Of a stretch of 22,174 bases of DNA, positions 4,962 through 11,971 are shown in pieces (position 1 is the first letter of the stretch; every line of letters begins with the position of its first letter). The notes under the pieces are model-generated. The model searched no databases. It was given only the letters and a program-made list of their open reading frames with translations, and was not told the DNA's origin. Source of the stretch: a virus; the IMG/VR virus record IMGVR_UViG_3300008459_000458, positions 1 through 22,174 of that record; one strand, 5' to 3'. The translations under genes were made by a program, and so were the position numbers.

Positions 4962-5522
4962 ATGAAAAATGCAATAACTATATTATTCGTCGTAATTAAT
5001 AGTTTTTCTTTTGCACAGACCCAATTGGATTTAATCCTATTAAATAAAGTTAATGCATATAGAAATAGTAAAGGATTACATTCACTGATTTGGAATAATT
5101 CATTGTATTTAGTTGCAGATAATCAAGCACAATACATGTTATTATCTAACAAAGTATCCCATGATCAGGAATTGCGTGATTCAATTATTTCAAAATCATT
5201 TGTTCCTGAGCCTAGTTTTACTGCTAGATTTATAAAATTTATGGATTACATTGGTACTAGAAGGGTCGGAGAAAATTTAGTTGCCCATAAAATACCATCA
5301 TATACTAATATCAATTTAGATAGCCTATCTAATAAATTACTAGAATCTTGGATATTTTCTCCAGCCCATAATGCATTATTATTAGACTCTGCTATGTGCG
5401 AAGCTGCTATATGCAATAAATATAGAGAAAATCTGTTAGAGGTCGATCCAGAAACTCTAGATTTTGTATACTCTAACAGATTATATGTTTCATATGAATG
5501 TTACACGGATATTACTGAGTAG
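4962..5522 (+). CDS. Secreted CAP (SCP/YkwD-like) domain protein
   Basis: A 186-residue protein with an N-terminal signal peptide: MKNA, hydrophobic ITILFVVINSFSF, and a predicted signal peptidase I cut after FA (residue 18) before Gln19. The FAQ ending is typical of Bacteroidota exported proteins. The rest matches the CAP fold: LLNKVNAYRNSKGLHSLIW (about 26-44), His67 in VSHD, Glu104 in GENL, and the signature SWIFSPAHNALLLD at 129-142 with His136. These His/Glu positions correspond to the conserved CAP cavity residues. Bacterial CAP proteins act outside the cytoplasm, often at the envelope, but their biochemical role is poorly defined. In a phage a role at the cell envelope during lysis or superinfection is possible but unproven. 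It overlaps the convergent minus-strand gene by 11 bp. A host-derived cargo gene is a reasonable explanation. Confidence 0.8.
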   Translation: MKNAITILFVVINSFSFAQTQLDLILLNKVNAYRNSKGLHSLIWNNSLYLVADNQAQYMLLSNKVSHDQELRDSIISKSFVPEPSFTARFIKFMDYIGTRRVGENLVAHKIPSYTNINLDSLSNKLLESWIFSPAHNALLLDSAMCEAAICNKYRENLLEVDPETLDFVYSNRLYVSYECYTDITE

Positions 5523-6087
5523 ATTGTGTTCCGATATTCAGTTGTTGAGTTGTTTTAGATCTAGGTGGTTGTACAGTAACCGGAACATCTTTTGCAGCTT
5601 GTTGTTGCTGTGGTGTAGCTAGTGTAGTTTTATATACAGTATCATCATCATAAGAACTAAGCAAGTCTTGCTGTCTTGATAGTAAAACAGATAATGCGGC
5701 CTTAACGGTCCCAGCTCCAAAATCACCATCTACGAACGGAGCTGTTTTACCAGATAAAGTTTTTATCTTTTCAATTCCAAATTCTTTTTGAAAATTTTGA
5801 ATTCTTGGATCTTTTTCTTTATAACCTAAACTACGAAAATACTGTATAGGTGCGGTATCGTTAATTAAACTGTCATTTGACAAAGATCTTTGTATAATAG
5901 CTATACGTTCTTTTATTGTTAAATCATCGGTAAAATTTAATTTATCTTTAGCATATTTAGTTACAAAGTCTATATAAAGTTGTTTAGATGATGGCAATCT
6001 AAATACAGCAAATACGTTTGTAATGTTTTGTTCAGATAAATTTTTAGTTCTAAAACGGCGCATATTTTCAGCTAGTATATTTTCCAT
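5512..6087 (-). CDS. Leader-bearing protein with peptidoglycan-binding-like segment
   Basis: The only clear minus-strand gene, 191 residues. Its first 20 residues share 16 identities with the protein at 189-554 (ENMRRF at 7-12, TKNLSEQ at 14-20), with the LSE putative prohead-protease site at 17-19. Residues about 92-140 (PRIQNFQKEFGI ... FVDGDFGAGTVKAALSVL) follow the PG_binding_1 pattern, whose hallmark is a D-G-x-F/Y-G-x-x-T-x-x-A segment; here it reads VDGDFGAGTVKAAL. The C-terminal 45 residues are Gln/Thr/Pro-rich and probably disordered. This suggests a head- or virion-packaged protein that may bind cell wall, although the two halves of that idea have not been seen together. A motif copy (6104-6112) on the minus strand lies 16 nt before its start. 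Its end overlaps the convergent CAP gene by 11 bp. Confidence 0.65.
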   Translation of the reverse strand: MENILAENMRRFRTKNLSEQNITNVFAVFRLPSSKQLYIDFVTKYAKDKLNFTDDLTIKERIAIIQRSLSNDSLINDTAPIQYFRSLGYKEKDPRIQNFQKEFGIEKIKTLSGKTAPFVDGDFGAGTVKAALSVLLSRQQDLLSSYDDDTVYKTTLATPQQQQAAKDVPVTVQPPRSKTTQQLNIGTQSTQ

Positions 6088-6103
6088 ATAATTTCCTTTT
6101 AAT

Positions 6104-6112
6104 AATAAATAT
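6104..6112 (-). promoter_or_regulatory. Predicted late promoter on the minus strand, ATATTTATT
   Basis: On the minus strand this reads ATATTTATT, 16 nt before the start at 6087. It is the only minus-strand gene and the motif is turned with it, which argues that the motif is directional rather than just AT-rich filler. Confidence 0.5.
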
Positions 6113-6118
6113 AAAGTA

Positions 6119-6149
6119 TTTGGATTTTAATACTTTTTTTCATATATTA
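6119..6149 (+). promoter_or_regulatory. Candidate promoter of a second class for the UVDE gene
   Basis: TTTGGATTTTAATA at 6119-6132 closely matches the sequence at 1933-1945. ATATATTA follows at 6142-6149, 18 nt after TTTGG, and the UVDE start lies 17 nt further on. It sits in the divergent 79-nt gap shared with the minus-strand gene. Tentative. Confidence 0.35.
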
Positions 6150-6166
6150 ATAAAAAATAAAATACT

Positions 6167-7183
6167 ATGATAAGATTTGGTTATGCATGTATTAACATGG
6201 ACTTAAGTAGCAAAGGTATTCGTACCGGTCGCACAATGATTGAACGCAAATTCAAAGCTGGTGGACTACGATTAGCTGGAGATATATCTCTAGAAAATGC
6301 TAAAGATTTACTTCCAATACTCAAATGGAATGAGCAGAATGGCATTCGATTGTTCCGTATCGGATCTGAATTATTTCCTAGATGGAATCATTATGAATTA
6401 CATGATTTACCAAACATCGATCAGATTGCTAAGCATCTTCGAGCTGCAGGTGATTATGCTCGAGAACATGGTCATCGCGTTACTACCCATCCTGGTCCGT
6501 TTCATATACTAGGTAGTCCTGATAGTGTGGTTGTTGATAATAGCATTGTAGGTTTAGAACGACATAGTGAAATGTTTGATCTCATGGGTTATGCTCCTAG
6601 TTATGAAAATAAGATCAATATTCATATTGGTGCTACATATGGCGACAAACAATCCACCGTGCAGCGTTGGCTTCATAATTATGATCGTTTATCTGATTCT
6701 CTTAAGAAACGATTGGTCATAGAAAATGATGATAAGGCATCAATGTATTCTGTACGAGACTTATATGAAATGGTGCATTCAGAAATTGGTATTCCTATTA
6801 CATTTGATTATTGGCATCATACTTTCAATACCGGTGACTTATCCGAGCAAGAAGCATTTTTTATGGCTCGTTCTACTTGGCAGAAACATGGCGTTACTCA
6901 ATGCACTCATTACAGTGAATCTCGCCGTGCTGAATTTCAAGGTATCATCGAGGGTATATGTTCTAAGAATGGTATCAGTATGGAGGAGTTACCAACCTGG
7001 CCATCATTTAAAAAACTACACACTGAATATGGCAAGATAAAAGCTCAGGCACATGCAGATTATATTACTCAGCTTCCGTGTACATATGGTGTTTCTGATT
7101 TAGATATTGTGGTAGAAGCAAAAGCTAAAGAACAATCATTGCTTCAAATAGCAAATACACAAAAAATTGCTATGATTTTATAA
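6167..7183 (+). CDS. uvdE: UV-damage endonuclease (UVDE family)
   Basis: A 338-residue protein with the TIM-barrel pattern of UVDE, an endonuclease that nicks DNA 5' of UV photoproducts and some other lesions, starting alternative excision repair. The N-terminus reads IRFGYACINMDLSSKGIRTG, matching the family's opening RLGYxxINM. Likely metal and active-site residues are His108 and His113 (THPGPFH), His153 (NIHIG), Glu186 (VIENDD), Asp214 with His217/His218 (DYWHH), His248 (THYSES) and Glu317 (DIVVEAKAKE). All family landmarks are present, so it should be active. T4 uses the unrelated DenV glycosylase for the same kind of damage. The gene has no phage structural neighbours on its own strand and follows a candidate non-late promoter, suggesting expression before late genes. 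It is followed by an intergenic gap with a late-promoter motif. Confidence 0.9.
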   Translation: MIRFGYACINMDLSSKGIRTGRTMIERKFKAGGLRLAGDISLENAKDLLPILKWNEQNGIRLFRIGSELFPRWNHYELHDLPNIDQIAKHLRAAGDYAREHGHRVTTHPGPFHILGSPDSVVVDNSIVGLERHSEMFDLMGYAPSYENKINIHIGATYGDKQSTVQRWLHNYDRLSDSLKKRLVIENDDKASMYSVRDLYEMVHSEIGIPITFDYWHHTFNTGDLSEQEAFFMARSTWQKHGVTQCTHYSESRRAEFQGIIEGICSKNGISMEELPTWPSFKKLHTEYGKIKAQAHADYITQLPCTYGVSDLDIVVEAKAKEQSLLQIANTQKIAMIL

Positions 7184-7187
7184 CAAA

Positions 7188-7197
7188 AATATTTATA
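7188..7197 (+). promoter_or_regulatory. Predicted late promoter, AATATTTATA
   Basis: AATATTTATA lies in the 53-nt gap after the UVDE gene, 39 nt before the next start at 7237, the longest spacing among the nine upstream copies. It would start the block of genes running through the late sigma factor. Confidence 0.5.
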
Positions 7198-7236
7198 TTA
7201 TATAATAAAAATTAATAACTAATAAATAAATAATCT

Positions 7237-7416
7237 ATGGCAAACTATCGTTACAAAGCAAAAATTACAGATGATATTGATGATGCGTATGAAATTGTTA
7301 AAAATGTTGGAAGAGCAATCAAAGAAAATAAAGCCGATGTTCCTTCTATACTAACTAATTTAGCACAAGCTCTTAAAAAACTAGAATCTGCTCGTTATTA
7401 TATTGATCGAGAATAA
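7237..7416 (+). CDS. Small unknown 59-aa helical protein
   Basis: A 59-residue protein in the gap after the UVDE gene. It reads MANYRYKAKITDDIDDAYEI at the start, then an amphipathic helix (VKNVGRAIKENKADVPSILT) and a second helix (NLAQALKKLESARYYIDRE). Alternating Leu/Ala/Lys positions suggest a short coiled-coil or helical hairpin. No known domain is recognised. It begins 39 nt after a predicted late promoter and is followed 11 nt later by a zinc-ribbon gene on the same strand. The frame is open from a good ATG to a TAA with no competing long ORF in the region, supporting a real gene. Confidence 0.65.
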   Translation: MANYRYKAKITDDIDDAYEIVKNVGRAIKENKADVPSILTNLAQALKKLESARYYIDRE

Positions 7417-7427
7417 TTAATATTGTT

Positions 7428-7577
7428 ATGTCAAAAAAAACTAAGTTTAGTTCCGGATTCAAAAAGTTAAAATGTAAACACTGCGAAAACATAGTTCCGC
7501 GTGTTGATGAAAGAGCAGTTACAGTTATATGTTATCAATGTACCGCAAAAATGGTTGATGGTGCAGTTTTAAAATAA
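7428..7577 (+). CDS. Small zinc-ribbon protein
   Basis: A 49-residue protein, most of it a four-cysteine zinc ribbon: CKHC at residues 16-19 and CYQC at 35-38, separated by 15 residues. This is the usual two-knuckle arrangement for binding one zinc ion. The N-terminus is basic (KKTKFSSGFKKLK), which would suit nucleic-acid contact, but the partner cannot be deduced. Such small zinc ribbons are common in phages and often unassigned. It lies 14 nt upstream of the HD-domain gene and in the same direction. Confidence 0.75.
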   Translation: MSKKTKFSSGFKKLKCKHCENIVPRVDERAVTVICYQCTAKMVDGAVLK

Positions 7578-7591
7578 ATTAAAAATAAGTT

Positions 7592-8365
7592 ATGTTAGAA
7601 GCAGAAAAAATAAAATCAAACTGGGAAGAATACAGGCACCGATTACATTATTTTCCAGATAGAGTACATGCATTGAATTCAATGTATGATGAATTCGAAG
7701 ACCGATTGATTATGATGCCGGCGTCTGGTACAGAGCATTTTCATAACGCATTTGCTGGTGGCTACGTAGATCACATACTTCGGGTAATGGATTGTGCTAA
7801 TGCGTTGTATGTTACTTGGAAATCAATGGGATCTGATATGAGTGGTTATACAATTGAAGAATTAATGTTTGCTGCAATGCATCATGATTTAGGTAAAATA
7901 GGATTTCCGGGCGAAGGCAATGAAGTTTATCAGATTGAAACTTCTGATTGGCACAGAAAGAATCAAGGAAAAATGTATCGACATAATGAAAACATTCCGT
8001 TCACAATGGTTCCAGATCTTTCAATTTGGTTGCTACAAGAATATGGTATTAAAATGTCTTGGAATGAATATCAAGCTATTAAAATACATGATGGAATGTA
8101 TGATGATGCAAACAAACCATACTTTGTTGCAAGATCCGCTCAGGCTAAATTAAAAACAAATATGCCGTTATTACTTCACCATGCAGATCATATGGCATCT
8201 CAAATTGAATATGAGCGTTGGAGAAATTACAAACAAGGCACGCCAGTTGCGGTAACAGAGAAAACAAAAGCAACTAAATCTAATACATTGAAAAATTTAG
8301 CAGAAAACAATCCAGGTGCAGATAAAGCACTAATGGATATTTTTAGCACATTTAATACAGATTAA
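7592..8365 (+). CDS. HD-domain phosphohydrolase
   Basis: A 257-residue protein with HD-superfamily metal-binding residues: His50/His51 and His61 in HFHNAFAGGYVDHILRV, the defining His98-Asp99 in AAMHHDLGK (94-102), His166-Asp167 in KIHDGMY, and HHADH at 196-200. The arrangement resembles the HD domain of YhaM-type 3'-5' exoribonucleases (HxxGGxxxH...HDxGK), but the OB-fold part of YhaM is absent. The substrate may be a nucleotide or nucleic acid, and the sequence does not decide. The C-terminal 40 residues are Lys/Asn-rich and likely flexible. It belongs to the same block as the zinc-ribbon protein and the late sigma factor; the next gene starts 2 nt after its stop. Confidence 0.8.
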   Translation: MLEAEKIKSNWEEYRHRLHYFPDRVHALNSMYDEFEDRLIMMPASGTEHFHNAFAGGYVDHILRVMDCANALYVTWKSMGSDMSGYTIEELMFAAMHHDLGKIGFPGEGNEVYQIETSDWHRKNQGKMYRHNENIPFTMVPDLSIWLLQEYGIKMSWNEYQAIKIHDGMYDDANKPYFVARSAQAKLKTNMPLLLHHADHMASQIEYERWRNYKQGTPVAVTEKTKATKSNTLKNLAENNPGADKALMDIFSTFNTD

Positions 8366-8367
8366 TT

Positions 8368-8694
8368 ATGATATTAATACTTTTATTATTATTGTTTATT
8401 TTAATAGTAGCAACAGTATATTTAGGTCGTAGAGCATATGTATTAGCTGGTTTATTAGCAGATGCTCAAGATGTTATTGATGAACGACAAGCATATATCA
8501 TACAACTTGAAGATACTAACAGATATATGTTTTCTAGAATCGAACAATCATATGATGCAATGCAACAAATAGATCGTTTAGGCGCATTTGAAAAAGATGA
8601 TGAAGCTGGAACTACTTTTGAATTATTAAAACAAGTTATAAATGAATTAAATACTGAATTCAATGAGTCCGAGGAAAAAGAAACCCAGCAGTAA
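8368..8694 (+). CDS. Membrane-anchored protein with conserved acidic helical tail
   Basis: A 108-residue protein. Residues 1-18 (MILILLLLLFILIVATVY) form one transmembrane segment at the very N-terminus, followed by RR, so the rest probably faces the cytoplasm. A helical region (about 25-60) leads to AMQQIDRLGAFEKDDEAGTT at about 69-88. A similar ID-x-x-GxFExDDExG segment occurs, to my recollection, in uncharacterised T4-like phage proteins. The tail is acidic (FNESEEKETQQ). The gp55-like gene starts inside its last 32 bases in another frame, so the two are likely coupled. T4's late coactivator gp33 is also about this size, but gp33 is not a membrane protein, so I do not claim equivalence. 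Confidence 0.65.
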   Translation: MILILLLLLFILIVATVYLGRRAYVLAGLLADAQDVIDERQAYIIQLEDTNRYMFSRIEQSYDAMQQIDRLGAFEKDDEAGTTFELLKQVINELNTEFNESEEKETQQ

Positions 8695-9364
8695 TTATTT
8701 TACTAAGATTACTGATATTGCAATTATTGCTTATAATAGAGCAGAGAGTTCAGTTTTAAGAGAAAAGATATATCGAAGATTTATATATCCGGCTTTCATG
8801 AAGTTAACAGAAAATATTATTAATAAAATGAAACCAGATTATATTGATTCATCATTCATGGATCTTCAAACTGATTTAGTTACTCACTTAACTTCGAAAC
8901 TAGATAAGTTTAAACCAGATTCAGGTAAAGCATATTCATATTATACCAGAACTTCATTTAACTATTTAATTGCAGAAAATCAAAAAGCATACGCTAAATT
9001 AAAAAATGATACTGAGGAATTAGATGTTGATGAACAACGTAATGTATTGATAGAAATACATAATGATGAAATGCGAGACACTTTAAAGTATTTCATGGAT
9101 GCATATATTAAACATTGTTATAAAAATCTCAATTATATTTTTACTAATCAGTCTGATATACATGTTGCTGACTCTATTTTGCATATATTTGAATCTAGAG
9201 AAATCATCGAAGATTTCAATAAAAAAGCATTGTATATTTTAGTTAGAGAGCGTACTGGTTTACTAACTAATAATATTACCAGAGTAGTTAAAGTACTTAA
9301 AGATATATACGTTAGAAAATTTAAAGAATATGAACAAGATAATTTCGTAAATTTACCATTTTGA
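8663..9364 (+). CDS. 55: Probable late-transcription sigma factor, gp55-like
   Basis: A 233-residue protein. Residues about 67-114 contain LDKFKPDSGKAYSYYTRTSF and NYLIAENQKAYAKLKND. This follows the sigma region-2 pattern seen in gp55-type factors of T4-like phages (DxFxPxxGKAYSYFxxxxxNYLI). gp55 replaces host sigma-70 and directs RNA polymerase to late promoters. The final residues (QDNFVNLPF) are acidic then hydrophobic, resembling the sliding-clamp-binding tails used in T4 late transcription; that is inference. No region-4 helix-turn-helix is obvious, as in T4 gp55. The start lies within the end of the previous gene (32-bp overlap). The next predicted late promoter is at 9364-9372, just before the baseplate genes. 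Confidence 0.65.
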   Translation: MSPRKKKPSSNYFTKITDIAIIAYNRAESSVLREKIYRRFIYPAFMKLTENIINKMKPDYIDSSFMDLQTDLVTHLTSKLDKFKPDSGKAYSYYTRTSFNYLIAENQKAYAKLKNDTEELDVDEQRNVLIEIHNDEMRDTLKYFMDAYIKHCYKNLNYIFTNQSDIHVADSILHIFESREIIEDFNKKALYILVRERTGLLTNNITRVVKVLKDIYVRKFKEYEQDNFVNLPF

Positions 9365-9372
9365 TATTTATA
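9364..9372 (+). promoter_or_regulatory. Predicted late promoter, ATATTTATA
   Basis: ATATTTATA overlaps the end of the sigma-factor gene's stop codon (TGA 9362-9364) and lies 16 nt before the start at 9389. It would drive the baseplate block beginning with the 135-aa protein. Confidence 0.55.
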
Positions 9373-9388
9373 TGAAAAAAAGATTCAT

Positions 9389-9796
9389 ATGGATATCAAT
9401 GAAGAGTTATTTAAAGGCATTAAATTTTCTGATTTAATGTCTGATGTATATCATAATTCTAAGAAAAAAGATCGACAAATATCACAACTTATTTCACAAT
9501 TACAGCCGTTGATACGCAATGCGTCTGATGCGACTGTAATTGTTCCTTTAATTAAAGAGTACCTCGAAGTTGGCGTTAAAAATGATGACCATTTGGTTAA
9601 ATTAACGGCAATTGCTCAGAGGTACATTTCTACAAAACAAACAATTCAAGGTAATGATAGTTTATTAAGCGATGAAGAAAAAGAAGAGTTGTTAAAAATG
9701 GCAGATTCTGAATTAGACTCTGATTTAGAACGACTTAATAACGAAATGTTAAATATAAAACAGACTGTAATTAAGAATTCAGGAACAAATGAGTAA
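9389..9796 (+). CDS. Conserved baseplate-region protein of unknown function
   Basis: A 135-residue, mostly helical protein: LFKGIKFSDLMSDVYHNSKK at 7-26, followed by KDRQISQLISQLQPLIRNASD. A middle segment, IVPLIKEYLEVGVKNDDHLV, precedes an acidic C-terminal helix (LLSDEEKEELLKMADSELDSDLERL). I recall similar proteins beside gp5 in T4-like marine phages, annotated only as hypothetical, and their role is unknown. It is the first gene after a predicted late promoter and overlaps the gp5-like gene by 8 bp, so they are co-expressed. A small chaperone or accessory assembly protein is possible, but nothing in the sequence shows it. Confidence 0.6.
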   Translation: MDINEELFKGIKFSDLMSDVYHNSKKKDRQISQLISQLQPLIRNASDATVIVPLIKEYLEVGVKNDDHLVKLTAIAQRYISTKQTIQGNDSLLSDEEKEELLKMADSELDSDLERLNNEMLNIKQTVIKNSGTNE

Positions 9797-10832
9797 TGTT
9801 AAGATAGATAAGAATCTAAATAATTTAGAACTATGCGTTGCTGAGGTAATCAGTGTACATCCATATGATACATATAAACATATTAGTTCTGGAGATAATA
9901 AAAATTTAGATAAACTATTTACGGTATATGCTCGAATTGATGGTATTGTAAATAAACCTATTATACAAGCAAAACCATTAACAAACGGAATAAAAAAAAT
10001 TCCATTGATTGGTGAACTGATATTAACATTTAAATTAAACAGCGACCGAGAAAATGTATTAAATCAAGAACAGTGGTTTTATATTTCAATTATAGATTTA
10101 AACTCGTCAATAAACCATAATTCATTGCCTGGATATACTGATACTAATCAAACACAAAATAATGATGTAATTGGTCAAACTATTGAAGAAAAGATAATTT
10201 CGCCATTGCAGCCATATGAGGGAGATTTATTAATTGAAGGTCGGTGGGGCAATAGTATACGAGTTGGCAGTACTGTAAAAAATACTACTGACACGTATAC
10301 AATTAAACCAGATTTATGGATTGGCAATGTTGGTGATCCTATTACTATTTTATCGAATGGCAGAAAAAATAAAGATTCTAAGCAATTTATAATAGAATCT
10401 CCAGAAACATGTGCATCGTCAATATATTTAACATCCACACAAAAACTTACTAAATTAAAATTAAATAATAAATTGCAGATTGGCGAATCTGAATCTGCAT
10501 TTGCCGGTTCACAAATTGTCGGGTTTGCAGATCGTATAGTATTAAAAGCAAAGACAGATACAATTATATTAGATTCAAAAACAGGAATTGAAATAAATTC
10601 TCCGTTAATTAAAGTGGGTGTTAGTGATAAAAAAGAACCATTACTTCATAGTACAGCTACGATGAAATTATTAAAAACTTTAATTCGAGTTGTAAATTCT
10701 GGAGTAGTTGATTCAAGCGGGGTAATCTGTACTCCAATTGATAAATCATTAAAATCTCCAGCTGTCAGACAAGCTATTGAACAATTAACTAACAATAAAG
10801 TTTTATTTGATAAACATATTAATGCAAAATAA
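9789..10832 (+). CDS. 5: Baseplate hub protein, gp5-like, without lysozyme domain
   Basis: A 347-residue protein. The N-terminal part (about 12-110; CVAEVISVHPYDTYKH ... KPIIQAKPLTNGIKKIPLIGELILTF) has the OB-fold pattern of gp5-type hub and spike proteins. Then comes GDLLIEGRWGNSIRVGS at about 144-160, the usual start of the gp5 C-terminal beta region, and repeating strand-rich sequence (IVLKAKTDTIILDSKTGIEI) as in the gp5 needle. T4 gp5 carries a lysozyme domain between OB fold and needle; here the linker (about 110-143) is far too short for one. The protein would form the trimeric spike at the tail tip. It overlaps its upstream partner by 8 bp and is followed 2 nt later by another structural gene. 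Confidence 0.75.
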   Translation: MSNVKIDKNLNNLELCVAEVISVHPYDTYKHISSGDNKNLDKLFTVYARIDGIVNKPIIQAKPLTNGIKKIPLIGELILTFKLNSDRENVLNQEQWFYISIIDLNSSINHNSLPGYTDTNQTQNNDVIGQTIEEKIISPLQPYEGDLLIEGRWGNSIRVGSTVKNTTDTYTIKPDLWIGNVGDPITILSNGRKNKDSKQFIIESPETCASSIYLTSTQKLTKLKLNNKLQIGESESAFAGSQIVGFADRIVLKAKTDTIILDSKTGIEINSPLIKVGVSDKKEPLLHSTATMKLLKTLIRVVNSGVVDSSGVICTPIDKSLKSPAVRQAIEQLTNNKVLFDKHINAK

Positions 10833-10834
10833 AC

Positions 10835-11956
10835 ATGCAACGTATTCCTGCTACTATAGTAAAATCTATCATACCATTAATATTAAGTCAACTAGATGAA
10901 TTAACTAGTTTAAGCGAGTTGTTGTCTAGTAAAGTACTTTCATTACCAGCATCTACTAGTTTAATAAAATGTAATGATCCTAGAATCGATGATATTAAAT
11001 CTGATTTAAAAAAAGTTAATGCATTAATAGCAGCAACCCAGTTATCATTAAGTAGTATCAGTAAAATTTTATCATTATTAAATACAATTGGACGTTTATC
11101 AATAATTTTTAAAAATGTAGGTTTAGTAATACCTACAACAGTACCAGGTCCGGTATCGCAAATAGTAACTACATTTTCTAATACCGGCACAAATTGTGTA
11201 TCTGCTGCGGAATGCTTACAAAATATATCAGATTCTATACAATTAGAACTAGGTCGTGTAAATGAAATACTAGGAAATTCAATTAATGTAATTGGAAATA
11301 TTTGTAACGATCAAATAATTAATACAAATATAAATGCACAACAACAAAGTAATTCTCTAATAAACTTAAAATTAGGTGAGTCTTTAAATTTGTCAGGTGC
11401 AAACTTTAATATAACTGACCGATCATTATATCCACTGTTTTTTCCTGCTACTGGAGAACATTATGCATCAGATGAAATTGGAATTTATATTAATGATGCA
11501 GCTGATAGTATATATGATACTAGATCTACTTTTACTAAAAGATACGTATCTAAATTTTATAACCAGTACAATGTTTCTAATGATGATATAAATGATGCAA
11601 TTACTGTTTTAAATACTTTATATAATGAGCAAAAAGCAGCTGTTAGTAAGATTTTACGAGATCGAGAAAATATGAATTTTATTCAGAAAGGACTAGAAAG
11701 AAATCTTGTAAGAAATCCAATTGGAAGTCCTGATGAACGAACAATGTTACTATATCAGGAGCCGCCTAGTAATGTATACTTTGGAAAAAGTATTTTATAT
11801 GGACAGGATAATAAATCATATCCATCGTTAACTGGAAAAAATGATGATATATTTAATGGTGGAAAACAAGATGACTTTTTTATAGATACTGAAAATAATC
11901 TCATATATGGTCCAAAGGAGTCTATTTCTGATTGGGGAACGCCCATAAAATACTAA
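10835..11956 (+). CDS. Unknown tail/baseplate structural protein
   Basis: A 373-residue protein. The N-terminal half is Ser/Leu/Ile-rich and helical (LILSQLDELTSLSELLSSKVLSLPAS and similar), suggesting coiled coils. The middle (about 190-300) is mixed, with several Tyr/Asp-rich stretches. The last 30 residues contain DDFFIDTENNLIYGPKES followed by WGTPIKY. This FYxDxxxNxIYGPK...WGxP pattern is familiar from the ends of phage fibre and collagen-like proteins, where it may help assembly. Position between a gp5-like hub and gp25-like wedge makes a baseplate or tail-tip role likely, but which T4 protein it replaces, if any, is unclear. It starts 2 nt after the gp5-like gene. Confidence 0.6.
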   Translation: MQRIPATIVKSIIPLILSQLDELTSLSELLSSKVLSLPASTSLIKCNDPRIDDIKSDLKKVNALIAATQLSLSSISKILSLLNTIGRLSIIFKNVGLVIPTTVPGPVSQIVTTFSNTGTNCVSAAECLQNISDSIQLELGRVNEILGNSINVIGNICNDQIINTNINAQQQSNSLINLKLGESLNLSGANFNITDRSLYPLFFPATGEHYASDEIGIYINDAADSIYDTRSTFTKRYVSKFYNQYNVSNDDINDAITVLNTLYNEQKAAVSKILRDRENMNFIQKGLERNLVRNPIGSPDERTMLLYQEPPSNVYFGKSILYGQDNKSYPSLTGKNDDIFNGGKQDDFFIDTENNLIYGPKESISDWGTPIKY

Positions 11957-11962
11957 ATAATA

Positions 11963-11971
11963 ATATTTATT
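11963..11971 (+). promoter_or_regulatory. Predicted late promoter, AATATTTAT(T)
   Basis: AATATTTATT, a one-base variant of the shared motif, lies in the 28-nt gap between the genes ending at 11956 and starting at 11985, 13 nt before that start. It would open the gp25-gp6 block. Confidence 0.45.

Noticed and set aside
6114-6140. AAGTATT...AATACTT inverted repeat followed by a T run, looking like a plus-strand terminator
   Set aside because: The stem is seven mostly A-T pairs and it lies in a divergent promoter gap with no plus-strand gene ending just upstream, so it is more likely a by-product of AT-rich promoter sequence.
6297-7040. Two plus-strand frames of 71 and 104 residues within the UVDE gene
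   Set aside because: They are shadow frames of a clearly conserved enzyme, with no family pattern of their own.
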